Assembly: GCF_002257645.1 (NCBI RefSeq)
Contig: NZ_NQMO01000001.1
Span: forward strand, 186,001 to 250,000
Origin: Paenibacillus sp. XY044
GTDB taxonomy: Bacteria > Bacillota > Bacilli > Paenibacillales > Paenibacillaceae
DNA: 64,000 bases
Direction: 5' to 3'
Under the pieces are notes generated by a model. The model was not told the DNA's origin and ran no database searches. It saw only the letters and a list, made by a program, of their open reading frames with translations. The position numbers were made by a program, and so were the translations under genes. Below, piece by piece: positions 52,077-62,237 of the stretch (position 1 is its first letter; each line of letters opens with the position of its first letter).

Positions 52077-52346
52077 ATGAATTCGGAATTTATTATCGGT
52101 CTTGCCGGCCAGGCGGTATATACCGTACTGAAAGTCAGTGCGCCCATGCTGCTGCTGGGACTCATCGTCGGTCTGGTGATCAGCATTTTCCAGGCGACAA
52201 CCCAAATCCAGGAGCAGACGCTGGCATTTGTGCCGAAAATTGTGGCAGTACTGCTGGCGATTCTTTTCTTTGGGCCCTGGATCCTGACGACGCTGGTGGA
52301 TTTCACTTTTAACATTTTGGACAACTTGTACAAGTATATCGGATAG
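52077..52346 (+). CDS. fliQ: Flagellar export gate protein FliQ
   Basis: An 89-residue protein with two transmembrane helices (about 14-38 and 52-76). LLLGLIVGLVISIFQATTQIQEQTL (split at the phenylalanine) and FVPKIVAVLL are conserved. It lies between fliP and fliR as expected. GAGGGGGCGGG lies upstream of the ATG. Confidence 0.96.
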   Translation: MNSEFIIGLAGQAVYTVLKVSAPMLLLGLIVGLVISIFQATTQIQEQTLAFVPKIVAVLLAILFFGPWILTTLVDFTFNILDNLYKYIG

Positions 52347-52358
52347 GCGGACTTATTC

Positions 52359-53147
52359 ATGAACATGCTGCTGGAAAGTCTGCCGGTTTTTATGCTTATT
52401 TTTTGTCGAATTACAGCTTTTTTTGTTGTCGTTCCGGTGCTTTCATCCAGAGGAGTCCCGAATATTTTCAAAATAGGCATATCTTTTTTCATATCTGCGC
52501 TTGTGTACCTAACTTATGGCGTTCATCAGCAAGTTCCGGCAGATGTGACTTACGTCCTCTTGATCATCAGGGAAGTGCTGATCGGACTGCTGCTCGGATT
52601 TGTCGCCTATGTGCTGTTTATGGTCATCCAGACGGCCGGCTCATTCATCGACATCCAGATCGGCTTCGGCATCGCTAACGTGCTGGACCCGATGACGGGC
52701 ACATCAGCGCCGGTGCTGGGCAACTTCAAGTACATGTTCGCCCTGCTGCTGTTTCTGACGATGAACGGGCATCACTACTTGCTGGACGGCATCATCCGAA
52801 GCTATGAATGGGTTCCGCTCTCCAACGAGTTGTTTATGAAGATGGCGGATGGCAGCCTGTCGGAATTTCTGATCAAGACGTTCGGCCAATCGTTTGTCCT
52901 GGCCTTTCAAATGTCGGCTCCACTCGTCACGGCGCTGTTTCTGACGGACATCGGGCTGGGATTTCTGGCACGTACCGCACCTCAGTTCAACGTGTTTGCC
53001 GTCGGCATGCCGCTGAAGATCATTGTCGGATTGATGGTTCTGTTTTTGCTAGTACCGAGCTTTTCCTATATTTTCGGCGAGTTGTTCGGGATCATGTTTG
53101 AGTCCATGCAGACGCTTCTGGGGATTATCGGTCACAAGCCTGCGTAA
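52359..53147 (+). CDS. fliR: Flagellar export gate protein FliR
   Basis: A 262-residue protein with about six transmembrane helices. It has FMLIFCRITAFFVVVPVLSSRGVP, EVLIGLLLGFVAYVLF and GFGIANVLDPMTGTSAP, all family-typical (each quoted separately). FliR completes the export pore with FliP and FliQ. It ends 22 bases before the flhB GTG. Length matches the B. subtilis protein. Confidence 0.95.
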   Translation: MNMLLESLPVFMLIFCRITAFFVVVPVLSSRGVPNIFKIGISFFISALVYLTYGVHQQVPADVTYVLLIIREVLIGLLLGFVAYVLFMVIQTAGSFIDIQIGFGIANVLDPMTGTSAPVLGNFKYMFALLLFLTMNGHHYLLDGIIRSYEWVPLSNELFMKMADGSLSEFLIKTFGQSFVLAFQMSAPLVTALFLTDIGLGFLARTAPQFNVFAVGMPLKIIVGLMVLFLLVPSFSYIFGELFGIMFESMQTLLGIIGHKPA

Positions 53148-53169
53148 TGCGAGGATGGAGGGAAGGAAC

Positions 53170-54258
53170 GTGTCCTACAGGTATCCCCTGGACCTGCAGC
53201 TGTTTGGCGGAGAAAAAACCGAAAAGGCGACCCCGAAAAAACGGCAGGATACCCGGAAAAAGGGTCAGGTCGCCAAAAGCCAGGATTTAACCGGCGCGGT
53301 CGTTCTGCTGGCATCCTTTTTCAGCCTTCTCATGTTCGGTTCGTCGTTCAAGGAGCGGCTTGTCGGGCTGTTCAAGGACATTTTTCTGAACCGCCTGACC
53401 ATGGATCTGTCCATTAACAACGTTATGAGCCTCGCCGTGGAGTACGGCATCGATATTTTGCTGCTGCTGGCGCCGGTGTTCCTAACTGTCGTGGTTATGG
53501 CGCTCGCCGCTAATTTGATGCAGGTCGGATTCATGCTGACGGGGGAATCACTGAAGCCTAAATTCAGCAAGCTGAACCCGATTAAGGGGTTTAAAAATAT
53601 TTTTTCGGTCCGCTCTTTGGTGGAATTCGCCAAATCGATTTTGAAGCTGGTGATTATCGGCTTTCTGGTCTACCAAACGATGAGGGGAGCGATCGCGGAT
53701 ATCGGCAAGCTGTCCGAGGTCAATATCGAGAAAACGTTTCATTTTGTGGCAAGTTTGACGATGAAGCTCGGCCTAAAAATCGGAGCCGCCCTGTTTGTGA
53801 TGGCTGCGCTGGATTTTTTGTATCAAAAGTATGAGTTCGAGAAAAGCATCCGAATGTCGAAACAGGACATTAAAGACGAGTATAAAAAAATGGAGGGGGA
53901 TCCGCTGATCAAGGGGAAGATCAGGGAGCGGCAGCGCCGGATGGCGATGCAGCGGATGATGCAGGAAGTGCCGAAGGCCGATGTCGTCATCACGAACCCG
54001 ACCCACTTTGCGGTGGCCCTGAAGTACGAGGGCTCGAAAATGGAAGCCCCTCAAATCGTAGCGAAGGGCCAGGATTTTGTGGCTCTGCGAATCAAGGAGA
54101 TCGCCAAGGAAAACGGCGTGATTACGATGGAAAACAAGCCGCTGGCCCGTGCGCTGTTTCAGAGGGCGGAAATCGGAGATTCAATTCCCGCCGATTTGTT
54201 TCAAGCCGTGGCTGAAGTACTGGCTTATGTATATAAATTAAAAGGCAAAGTGAGATAA
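53170..54258 (+). CDS. flhB: Flagellar export specificity switch protein FlhB
   Basis: A 362-residue protein with four transmembrane helices and a cytoplasmic autocleaving domain. Opening residues LDLQLFGGEKTEKATPKKR and the NPTH cleavage motif at residues 276-279 are conserved. The C-terminal fragment after cleavage closely resembles YlqH. It switches export from rod and hook to filament proteins when FliK acts. GTG at 53170 is chosen because GGAGG lies 8 bases upstream; upstream frames overlap fliR. Confidence 0.96.
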   Translation: MSYRYPLDLQLFGGEKTEKATPKKRQDTRKKGQVAKSQDLTGAVVLLASFFSLLMFGSSFKERLVGLFKDIFLNRLTMDLSINNVMSLAVEYGIDILLLLAPVFLTVVVMALAANLMQVGFMLTGESLKPKFSKLNPIKGFKNIFSVRSLVEFAKSILKLVIIGFLVYQTMRGAIADIGKLSEVNIEKTFHFVASLTMKLGLKIGAALFVMAALDFLYQKYEFEKSIRMSKQDIKDEYKKMEGDPLIKGKIRERQRRMAMQRMMQEVPKADVVITNPTHFAVALKYEGSKMEAPQIVAKGQDFVALRIKEIAKENGVITMENKPLARALFQRAEIGDSIPADLFQAVAEVLAYVYKLKGKVR

Positions 54259-54279
54259 GGGATCGGAGGTAAGGAAGCT

Positions 54280-56313
54280 TTGAAATTAAAAGAGATAACG
54301 ATTCTGACCGGCGTCATCGGCATCGTAATGATGATGATTCTTCCGATCCCGACCTGGCTGCTCGACGTGCTGCTGGTCATCAACATTTCGCTCGCGCTCA
54401 TTATTTTGCTCGTTGCGATGAATACGCAGGAAGCGCTGCAGTTTTCCATTTTTCCTTCGCTTCTGCTCATTACGACGCTGTTCAGGCTGGCGCTGAACAT
54501 TTCGACGACCAAGCTCATCTTGTCCGAGGGCTTTGCGGGCGACGTCGTCCAAACGTTCGGCAGCTGGATTGCCAGAGGGGAAATCGCCGTCGGCTTTATC
54601 GTCTTTCTGATTCTGGTCGTCGTGCAGTTCATCGTCATTACCAAAGGATCGGAACGCGTTGCGGAAGTCGCCGCCCGGTTCACGCTCGACGCGATGCCCG
54701 GTAAGCAGATGAGCATTGATGCCGACCTGAACGCCGGCATGATCAATGAGCAGCAGGCGAGGGAACGGCGCCGCAAGGTAGAGCGCGAGGCGGACTTTTA
54801 CGGCGCGATGGACGGTGCGAGCAAGTTCGTTAAAGGGGATGCGATTGCGAGCATCATCATCCTGCTGATCAACCTGGTCGGCGGTTTTATTATCGGGATC
54901 GCCATGCGGGGCCTGTCCTTCCAGGATGCCATGTCGACATACTCGGTGTTAACCATCGGGGATGGCCTGGTCAGTCAAATTCCCGCACTCTTAATTTCAA
55001 CAGCTTCCGGTTTGATCGTGACGCGCTCCTCCTCGGAGGGCAATTTGGCGAACGATCTGACCAAGCAGCTGCTGTCGTACCCGAAGCTGCTGTACATTGT
55101 GGCGGCTACGATTACACTCCTCGGGCTGTTTACACCGATTCATCTCATCACGACGCTGCCGCTGGCCGGCTTGCTTGCTTTTGCCGCCTACCGGATGCAG
55201 AGAAACATGGACCGGAAGCAGATCGAGGTGGAACAGCAGGAAGAGGAACAGCAGATCGAAGAGGTGCGCAGCCCGGAAAGTGTCATCAACCTGCTGCAGG
55301 TGGACCCGATCGAATTCGAATTCGGTTACGGATTGATTCCTTTGGCGGATACCCAGCAGGGCGGAGATTTGCTTGACCGGATCATTATGATACGCAGGCA
55401 GTGCGCACTGGAATTAGGACTTGTAGTTCCAGTGATCCGAATTCGCGACAATATTCAACTAAAACCGAACGAATATGTCATCAAAATTAAAGGGAATACC
55501 GTCGGAAGCGGTGAATTACTATTAAATCACTACCTGGCCATGAGTCCCGGTTATGATGACGAATCGATCACGGGAATTGAAACTTTGGAACCAGCCTTCG
55601 GGCTTCCGGCCCTGTGGATTGACGAAGCGACGAAGGATCGGGCGGAGCTTTCGGGCTATACGGTGGTAGATCCGCCGTCCGTCGTGGCAACCCATTTAAC
55701 CGAGCTGATCAAAAAGCATGCCCACGAACTGCTGGGGCGGCAGGAGACGAAGACGCTGGTCGACAATTTGCGCGAAAATTATCCGGTTCTCGTCGACGAG
55801 CTCATCCCGTCGGTACTGTCTATCGGGGATGTCCAGAAAGTGCTGGCCAAACTGCTTCGTGAGAAAATTTCGATTCGGGATTTGGTTTCGATCTTTGAAA
55901 CGCTGGCCGATTACGGCCAATATACCAAAGACCCCGATGTGCTGACCGAGTATGTACGGCAGGCATTGTCCCGCCAAATTACGCAGCAGTTCTCAAGGGA
56001 AGGCGAGACGCTCAGGGTCATTACGGTAGGGCCGACGCTGGAGAAGAAAATTGCCGACAGCGTCCAGCAGACGGACCAGGGGAGCTACCTGGCGATGGAC
56101 CCGGTGTCCACCCAGACGGTGTACCAGAAGCTCAGCGAGCAGATCAATCGCCTGCTTCAATCGGGTCAGCAGCCCATCCTTCTTGCTTCGCCGACCATCC
56201 GGATGTACTTGCGCCAGGTGATCGAGCGGACCATGCAGGATATTCCGGTTCTGTCTTATAGCGAACTTGAACCCAATGTGGAAATTCAAAGTGTCGGAGT
56301 GGTGAACTTATGA
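54280..56313 (+). CDS. flhA: Flagellar export apparatus protein FlhA
   Basis: A 677-residue protein with eight transmembrane helices and a cytoplasmic domain. It has PTWLLDVLLVINISLALIIL, the FHIPEP-type region ATRFTLDAMPGKQMSIDADL in AARFTLDAMPGKQMSIDADL form, and LNAGMINEQQARERRRK. The C-terminal domain (about 325-677) binds chaperone-substrate complexes. The start is TTG at 54280 after GGAGG. A section near 55430-55510 is locally AT-rich. Confidence 0.97.
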   Translation: MKLKEITILTGVIGIVMMMILPIPTWLLDVLLVINISLALIILLVAMNTQEALQFSIFPSLLLITTLFRLALNISTTKLILSEGFAGDVVQTFGSWIARGEIAVGFIVFLILVVVQFIVITKGSERVAEVAARFTLDAMPGKQMSIDADLNAGMINEQQARERRRKVEREADFYGAMDGASKFVKGDAIASIIILLINLVGGFIIGIAMRGLSFQDAMSTYSVLTIGDGLVSQIPALLISTASGLIVTRSSSEGNLANDLTKQLLSYPKLLYIVAATITLLGLFTPIHLITTLPLAGLLAFAAYRMQRNMDRKQIEVEQQEEEQQIEEVRSPESVINLLQVDPIEFEFGYGLIPLADTQQGGDLLDRIIMIRRQCALELGLVVPVIRIRDNIQLKPNEYVIKIKGNTVGSGELLLNHYLAMSPGYDDESITGIETLEPAFGLPALWIDEATKDRAELSGYTVVDPPSVVATHLTELIKKHAHELLGRQETKTLVDNLRENYPVLVDELIPSVLSIGDVQKVLAKLLREKISIRDLVSIFETLADYGQYTKDPDVLTEYVRQALSRQITQQFSREGETLRVITVGPTLEKKIADSVQQTDQGSYLAMDPVSTQTVYQKLSEQINRLLQSGQQPILLASPTIRMYLRQVIERTMQDIPVLSYSELEPNVEIQSVGVVNL

Positions 56314-57728
56314 GAGTAAAGCGATATGTGGTCGATACGATGCCTGAAGCTATGCTCCAAATCCGCAATGACCTGGGCAGCGATGCCGTCATTCTGAGCA
56401 CGAAGGAGACCAAGCTGGGCGGTTTCCTCGGCATGTTTAAGAAGAAAAAAATCGAGGTCATCGCCGCGGTGGAAGCAGACCAACAGGCGAATACAGCAAC
56501 GAAACAGCGGCAGGCCCCGGCTCCGGCTCCTCAAAAGGCAGCCGTCCCGCAGAAGGCCGTGCCGCAGGCATACAAGAAGACCGCCGAGCTGACCCTTGCC
56601 GCAACCGGCGCCAAGGCCTCCTCAGATCACGCCCAGCCGGAGGCGGCTCCTGCTCATCCGGCGCCTCGCCGGACGGAGAATTCTTCCGTTCACGCGCAGG
56701 CCGTAACCCAGGCTGCCGGCTTCGGTGAGTCAGCAGCCGCAAACGAGACGCTGGCTTCTTCGGAACAGGCGCAGGGAACCGAGGCGCTCAGACGTATGGA
56801 ACAGCTTCAGCCGGCCGAGGGAACGGATCCGCAGGCAAGAAACAACGTCGAAGCGAAGCTGCTGGAAGAGCTGCAGGAAATGAAGGCGTGGATGGCCAAA
56901 ATCTCCCGCCAGTCGATGATGAAGCAGCAGCTGCCGTCTGTTCTGGAGAAGCTGCAGGAGCGGTTGATTCAGCAGGAGGTCGATTTCGACCTTATAGAGA
57001 AGTGGATTACCTCCACCTTCGACGATTGGGAAGAGAGCGGACGGACGCTCGGGGATGCGGAATTGTTTGCGCATGTACGCAGCCAAGTTCTGGCGTTCCT
57101 TTCGGAACGATTTGGCGGAGGCATAGCCAACCGGACACGGATCGTCTATGTCGCAGGTCCCACAGGGGTCGGCAAAACGACAACCATCGCCAAGCTGGCG
57201 GCGGAACAGCTGCTGCGTTTTCATCGGAAGGTGGGTCTGATTACTTCCGATACCTACCGCATATCGGCGGTCGACCAGCTTCGGACTTACGCCTCCATCC
57301 TGAATGTTCCGCTGGAAGTGGTCCAGTCGCCCGGTGATATGCAGCGGGCATTTCAGCGCCTACAGGACTGCGACATCATCCTGATGGATACGGCCGGACG
57401 CAACTTTCGCAATGAACTGCTCGTTTCGGAGCTGCAAAGCCTGTTTTCCGCCATTACGGACCACAGCGAAACCTTTCTGGTGCTCAGCCTGACATCCAAG
57501 AGCCAGGATATGAAGAAGATTACGGAACATTTCAGCAAATACGGGCTCGACAAGGTGATCTTCACCAAGCTTGATGAGACTGGAAGCTGTGGTTCCATCT
57601 TTAACCTGATCCGGGAGTACCCGCTTTACCTGTCCTACATGACCAACGGCCAGAATGTGCCTGAAGACCTACTGCTTCCGGACAGCAAGAAGCTGTGCGG
57701 CATGCTGCTTGGAGAAGAGGCGCCATGA
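56310..57728 (+). CDS. flhF: Flagellar biosynthesis GTPase FlhF
   Basis: A 472-residue SRP-type GTPase that sets flagellum position and number. The basic, variable B domain (about 1-200, Ala/Gln/Pro-rich) is followed by N and G domains. Motifs are [16 protein letters not shown] (about 283-298), SDTYRISAVDQLRTYA, MDTAGR and TKLDETGSCG. ATG overlaps flhA by 4 bases. It is paired with flhG, its ATPase partner. Confidence 0.96.
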   Translation: MRVKRYVVDTMPEAMLQIRNDLGSDAVILSTKETKLGGFLGMFKKKKIEVIAAVEADQQANTATKQRQAPAPAPQKAAVPQKAVPQAYKKTAELTLAATGAKASSDHAQPEAAPAHPAPRRTENSSVHAQAVTQAAGFGESAAANETLASSEQAQGTEALRRMEQLQPAEGTDPQARNNVEAKLLEELQEMKAWMAKISRQSMMKQQLPSVLEKLQERLIQQEVDFDLIEKWITSTFDDWEESGRTLGDAELFAHVRSQVLAFLSERFGGGIANRTRIVYVAGPTGVGKTTTIAKLAAEQLLRFHRKVGLITSDTYRISAVDQLRTYASILNVPLEVVQSPGDMQRAFQRLQDCDIILMDTAGRNFRNELLVSELQSLFSAITDHSETFLVLSLTSKSQDMKKITEHFSKYGLDKVIFTKLDETGSCGSIFNLIREYPLYLSYMTNGQNVPEDLLLPDSKKLCGMLLGEEAP

Positions 57729-58639
57729 TGGACCAAGCACAGGCTTTAAGGGAGCTGATCCAGCGGCAGGGGTCCGGCGGGAGAGGGGCGGAAACCGGCT
57801 CGGAATCCAGGCTTTCGGGGGCGGGGAAAACCGCCAAGCTGATCACCGTCACGAGCGGAAAGGGAGGCGTAGGCAAATCGAACTTTACGCTGAACTTTGC
57901 CCTTGCCCTGCAGGCGATGGGACGGAAAGTGCTGGTGTTCGATGCCGATATCGGCATGGCTAACATCGATGTTCTGATGGGCATTTCGCCGAAGTTCAAC
58001 CTGTATCATTTGCTGCAGCGTGAAAAGTCGGTGGGCGAAATCATCGAGAAGGGTCCGCACTCGTTATCTTTTATCGCCGGCGGCTCCGGTTTATCCGAGC
58101 TGTTGTCACTCTCCGAGCAGGACTTGACGTATTTTACGGAGCAGATCGAGGGACTGGCAGACGAGATGGACTATATCATCTTCGATACTGGGGCGGGGCT
58201 GTCCAAAGAAAACTTGAACTTTATCCGTTCGGCGGATGAATGCCTGGTCGTGACTACTCCAGAACCGACCTCGATCACCGACGCCTACGCTTTGATCAAG
58301 GTGGTCAGCAGCGCGGAGCCGGGGGTTACCTTCAAGCTGATCATTAATCGGGCGGGCGATGAGAGGGAAGCGGCTCAAACCGCGGACAAAATCGCCATGG
58401 CGGCCCGGCGGTTTCTAGGCGTGGAAACGACCATGCTGGGTTACATCGCAGATGACAGTCATGTTGTACAAGCCGTTAAGAAGCAGGTGCCCTTTTCCCT
58501 TGCATACCCGAACTGCAACGCATCGAGGGATCTGCAGCGGATCGCATCCCGTTACATGCTCGTACCGGCTCCCCCGGAATCAAGTGCCTTGACAGGAATC
58601 AAAGGGTTTATGCATAAATGGCTGCGTCGTACAAAATGA
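57725..58639 (+). CDS. flhG: FlhG (YlxH), MinD-like ATPase
   Basis: A 304-residue MinD/ParA-type ATPase that regulates FlhF and flagellar number. A short N-terminal activator segment starts MMDQAQALRELIQRQ. The deviant Walker A is TSGKGGVGKSNFTLN (about 43-57), followed by DADIGMANIDVLMG. IFDTGAGLSKE is the Walker B region. The C-terminus ends in a basic amphipathic tail. ATG at 57725 overlaps the flhF stop by 4 bases. Confidence 0.95.
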   Translation: MMDQAQALRELIQRQGSGGRGAETGSESRLSGAGKTAKLITVTSGKGGVGKSNFTLNFALALQAMGRKVLVFDADIGMANIDVLMGISPKFNLYHLLQREKSVGEIIEKGPHSLSFIAGGSGLSELLSLSEQDLTYFTEQIEGLADEMDYIIFDTGAGLSKENLNFIRSADECLVVTTPEPTSITDAYALIKVVSSAEPGVTFKLIINRAGDEREAAQTADKIAMAARRFLGVETTMLGYIADDSHVVQAVKKQVPFSLAYPNCNASRDLQRIASRYMLVPAPPESSALTGIKGFMHKWLRRTK

Positions 58640-58674
58640 TTTTCTGTACTAAGGAACAGGGGTGAACAAGCGGC

Positions 58675-60078
58675 ATGACGCCATACAAAGTCATTGTAGT
58701 GGACGACTCGGCCTTTATGCGGAAGATCATATCCGATCTCATAGAAAAGGATCCCGCATTTCGGGTCGTCGATACGGCCGTTAACGGAAAAGAAGCCGTA
58801 GACAAAATATTAAGCCAGCAGCCGGACATCGTCACGATGGATGTGGAAATGCCGGTGATGAACGGTCTCGAAGCGCTCACGGTCATTATGCAGACGCATC
58901 CGCTGCCGGTTATCATGCTCTCGGGCATCAACGAAGCAGGGATGAGAGAGACGATCAAGGCGCTCGAAGCCGGGGCGTTTGATTTTATCCGCAAGCCGTC
59001 CGTAACGCATGCGCAGCAGATCGATGACGTTCGGGATGCCCTGCTTGAGCAGATGAAAGCGGCAATGTCGGCCAAGGAGCGGAGAGCGCTCTGGAAGGCG
59101 GAGGAAGAGAAGCGGAAAACCAAGTCCGCGGCGGCTGTGCCAGTCGCAACGCCAGTCCTGCCAAAGCTTGGACGGAAGCGAAAGCTCCCGGACCTGGCCA
59201 AGGAAACCGGCGCTGTTTATAACGAGGCAGCCCCGCAGGAGAGTGCTTCGGATACGGCGGCTGTCGTGCAGCAGCCTGAAGCGCCTAAGAAGCTTACCAA
59301 GCCTAGAGGAAAGAAGCCGCAGGACTCCCTGACAAGCGAAATGATAAGCAGGACGACAGGCGAGCTGACAAGCCAGGTGCTGGAATCCGCGCCTTCTGCG
59401 CAAGTCGCGGAAACCGCCAAGGCGGCCGAAACGGATTCCGCCAAGCCCCGCCGGACAGCGGAGGGCAAGACATTGTCGGCCTCCTTCACGCAGCTTGTGG
59501 CGGTCGGCTGCTCCACCGGCGGACCGCGGGCGCTAAAGACGCTGCTTGAAGGTATGCCGGCCGATTTCCCGGCACCTGTTGTGATCGTGCAGCATATGCC
59601 GCCGAATTTCACGAAATCCCTTGCCCAGCGGCTGAATACGTTCAGCCCGCTGACCGTGGTTGAAGCCGAACAGGGAATGGCACTGGAGCCGGGCTTCGCT
59701 TATATCGCACCGGGCGGCTATCATACGAAAATCGTGCCGGCTCATGGCCGGGGTTTCGCGATCTCGCTAACAGAGGAGAGCCCGGTGGGCGGCCACCGAC
59801 CGTCGGTGGACGTTATGTTCGAATCCCTGCTTGAGCTTCATTCCCTGAAACGCCACGTGGTGCTGATGACCGGGATGGGAAGCGACGGGGCAAAGATGAT
59901 GAAGCGGCTGTACGATGCCGGGGTTACCAGCACGTTTGCGGAGAGCGAGGAGACCTGCATCGTGTACGGCATGCCGCGTTCCGCAGTGGAGCTGGGCTGC
60001 GTGAATCAAGTGTTACCGCTTCACAATATTGCCGAAGGGCTCATCCAGGCTGTAGGCAACGGAAAGCAAACTTATTAG
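58675..60078 (+). CDS. cheB: Chemotaxis protein methylesterase CheB
   Basis: A 467-residue protein. The N-terminal receiver has Asp10-Asp11 and phosphorylated Asp56 (VTMDVEMPVMNG). A long linker (about 140-270), rich in Ala, Lys, Glu and Thr, is more extended than in E. coli. The C-terminal methylesterase has nucleophile Ser in VGCSTGGPRALK and HMPPNFTKSLAQRL, with DMTGMG-like LMTGMGSDGAKMM near the end. It demethylates receptors. GGGGTGAACAAG lies upstream of ATG. Confidence 0.96.
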   Translation: MTPYKVIVVDDSAFMRKIISDLIEKDPAFRVVDTAVNGKEAVDKILSQQPDIVTMDVEMPVMNGLEALTVIMQTHPLPVIMLSGINEAGMRETIKALEAGAFDFIRKPSVTHAQQIDDVRDALLEQMKAAMSAKERRALWKAEEEKRKTKSAAAVPVATPVLPKLGRKRKLPDLAKETGAVYNEAAPQESASDTAAVVQQPEAPKKLTKPRGKKPQDSLTSEMISRTTGELTSQVLESAPSAQVAETAKAAETDSAKPRRTAEGKTLSASFTQLVAVGCSTGGPRALKTLLEGMPADFPAPVVIVQHMPPNFTKSLAQRLNTFSPLTVVEAEQGMALEPGFAYIAPGGYHTKIVPAHGRGFAISLTEESPVGGHRPSVDVMFESLLELHSLKRHVVLMTGMGSDGAKMMKRLYDAGVTSTFAESEETCIVYGMPRSAVELGCVNQVLPLHNIAEGLIQAVGNGKQTY

Positions 60079-60091
60079 GAGGTGTCTCATA

Positions 60092-62164
60092 ATGGACATG
60101 AATCAGTATTTATCCATGTTTATCGATGAGTCCAATGATCATCTGCAATCCTTAAATGAAAACATGCTGCTGCTCGAACAGACACCGAATGATCTCTCCA
60201 TCGTCCAGATTATCTTTCGCTCGGCTCATACGCTGAAAGGGATGGCGGCTACGATGGGCTTTGAGGACCTGGCGTCGCTGACTCACCAAATGGAGAACGT
60301 CCTCGATCTGGTGCGCAACGAAAAGCTCGCGATGCAGGATTTTATCTTCGACACGCTGTTTAAAGGGCTCGATGCGCTTGAGGCGATGGTGGAGGATATT
60401 ACCCAGGGCGGCGAAGGGAAGGCCGACGTATCGGCGATCGTTGCCGATCTTCAGGCCATCGTTCGCGGCGAAGCTCCGTCCGCCGGCAGCACGAAGTCCG
60501 CAGGATCCGCTCCTGCCAAGCAAGAAACCAATACCGCAATCCAGCTTGATGAGTTCCAATACTCCGTTTTGCAGCAGTCTATTGCGGAAGGGCACCGTGT
60601 GCTGTATATCGACGTCGCCATCCGGGACGATTGTCAGCTGAAGGCGGTCCGTGCTTACATGGTGTTTGATTTGCTGGAGAAGTCTGGCGAAGTGATTAAG
60701 TCCCATCCAACCGTGCAGGATATTGAGCAGGAAAAATTCGAAAAAAGCTTCTCACTCTACTACATAACACAAAAAGATCCTGCCGAACTCAAACAGCAAA
60801 TATTGAACGTTTCGGAGATTGACCAAGCCTCAGTAGTAGAACTTGATCACGAATCCCTGCAGCAAATGGCCGAGATGGGAACGGCATCGGCACAATCCGC
60901 GGCGGCTGTGGCCGAAGAAACAAAACCCGCGCCTGCCGCTGCGCCAGCCGCAGAGACCAAGGATAACAAGCCGGCGTCTGCCGCCAAGCCGGCCGCCAAA
61001 ACCGGCAGCGCCCCGGCCCGCACCATCCGGGTCGATATCGAACGGCTCGATGTGCTGATGAACCTGTTCAGCGAGCTGCTGATCGACCGGGTACGCCTAG
61101 AACAGCTGGCTTCGGAGGTGCAGAACCATGCCTTGACCGAGACGGTCGAGCATATGAGCCGCGTCAGCTCCGACTTGCAAAATATCGTCCTGAAGCTGCG
61201 GATGGTGCCGGTCGATACGGTGTTCAGCCGGTTTCCGCGAATGGTTCGCGACTTGGCCAAATCGCTGGATAAAAAGCTGGAGCTGGTTATTACCGGTGCC
61301 GAAACGGAGCTTGACCGGACCGTTATCGATGAAATCGGGGATCCGCTCGTTCACCTTTTGCGCAATGCGGTCGACCACGGCATCGAGTCGCCCCAGGATC
61401 GGATTGCCGCAGGCAAACCGGAGACGGGCACCGTACACCTTCGGGCTTTCCACAGCGGGAATCACGTATTTATCGAAATCGAAGAGGACGGACGCGGCAT
61501 TTATCGCGAGAACGTTCTGAAATCCGCTCTGAAGAAAGGTGTCGTCACCGAGGAGGAAGCAAGGGGCATGTCGGACGAGCAGGTGCACCAGCTGCTGTTC
61601 GCGCCGGGCTTCAGCACCGCCGAGAAAATTTCAGACGTTTCGGGCCGGGGGGTCGGACTTGATGTCGTCAAGGCAAAGATCACCTCACTTGGCGGGCAGG
61701 TGACCATCTATTCGACGCCGGGGAAAGGAACCAATTTCTCGGTGCAGCTTCCACTTACCCTGTCGATCATCGCCGCGATGCTCGTGAAGATGGGATCCGA
61801 GAAATATGCCATTCCGCTCAGCTCGATCGTGGAGACCAGCATCGTCAAGAAGGAGCAAATCCGCCAGGTGCATGGCAACAAAATGGTGGATTTCCGCGGA
61901 TCGATGATTCCGCTCATTTCGCTGAGCCGCATTTTTGAGATTCCGGACTTTCATGAAGAGAACGAAAACGAGACCGAGATCATCGTCATCCATAAGGGAG
62001 ACCGGCTGGCCGCTTTGGCTGTCGACGAATTTATCGGACAAAACGAGATCGTTCTGAAAAACCTTGGCAAGTATTTGCCGCAAATCAAGGGGATTTCGGG
62101 GGCGACCATTCTGGGCGACGGCCAGGTGGCCTTGATTCTGGACCCGAATGTCTTCATTAAATAG
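60092..62164 (+). CDS. cheA: Chemotaxis histidine kinase CheA
   Basis: A 690-residue kinase. HPt domain with phosphorylated His46 (RSAHTLKGMAATMGF); a P2-like CheY/CheB binding region (about 150-265); an Ala/Pro-rich linker; a dimerisation domain (VDIERLDVLMNLFSELLIDR); an HATPase core with N-box LRNAVDHGIE and GRGVGLDVVK; and a C-terminal CheW-like domain. AGGAGGTGTC lies upstream of the ATG. It starts the cheAWCD cluster. Confidence 0.97.
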   Translation: MDMNQYLSMFIDESNDHLQSLNENMLLLEQTPNDLSIVQIIFRSAHTLKGMAATMGFEDLASLTHQMENVLDLVRNEKLAMQDFIFDTLFKGLDALEAMVEDITQGGEGKADVSAIVADLQAIVRGEAPSAGSTKSAGSAPAKQETNTAIQLDEFQYSVLQQSIAEGHRVLYIDVAIRDDCQLKAVRAYMVFDLLEKSGEVIKSHPTVQDIEQEKFEKSFSLYYITQKDPAELKQQILNVSEIDQASVVELDHESLQQMAEMGTASAQSAAAVAEETKPAPAAAPAAETKDNKPASAAKPAAKTGSAPARTIRVDIERLDVLMNLFSELLIDRVRLEQLASEVQNHALTETVEHMSRVSSDLQNIVLKLRMVPVDTVFSRFPRMVRDLAKSLDKKLELVITGAETELDRTVIDEIGDPLVHLLRNAVDHGIESPQDRIAAGKPETGTVHLRAFHSGNHVFIEIEEDGRGIYRENVLKSALKKGVVTEEEARGMSDEQVHQLLFAPGFSTAEKISDVSGRGVGLDVVKAKITSLGGQVTIYSTPGKGTNFSVQLPLTLSIIAAMLVKMGSEKYAIPLSSIVETSIVKKEQIRQVHGNKMVDFRGSMIPLISLSRIFEIPDFHEENENETEIIVIHKGDRLAALAVDEFIGQNEIVLKNLGKYLPQIKGISGATILGDGQVALILDPNVFIK

Positions 62165-62237
62165 GAAGGTTTGCGAAAGCAGGAAGGCTTGCGGCACTTA
62201 TGAAGGGGCGCCGCATTTAAATAAGGAGGTCTTGGGC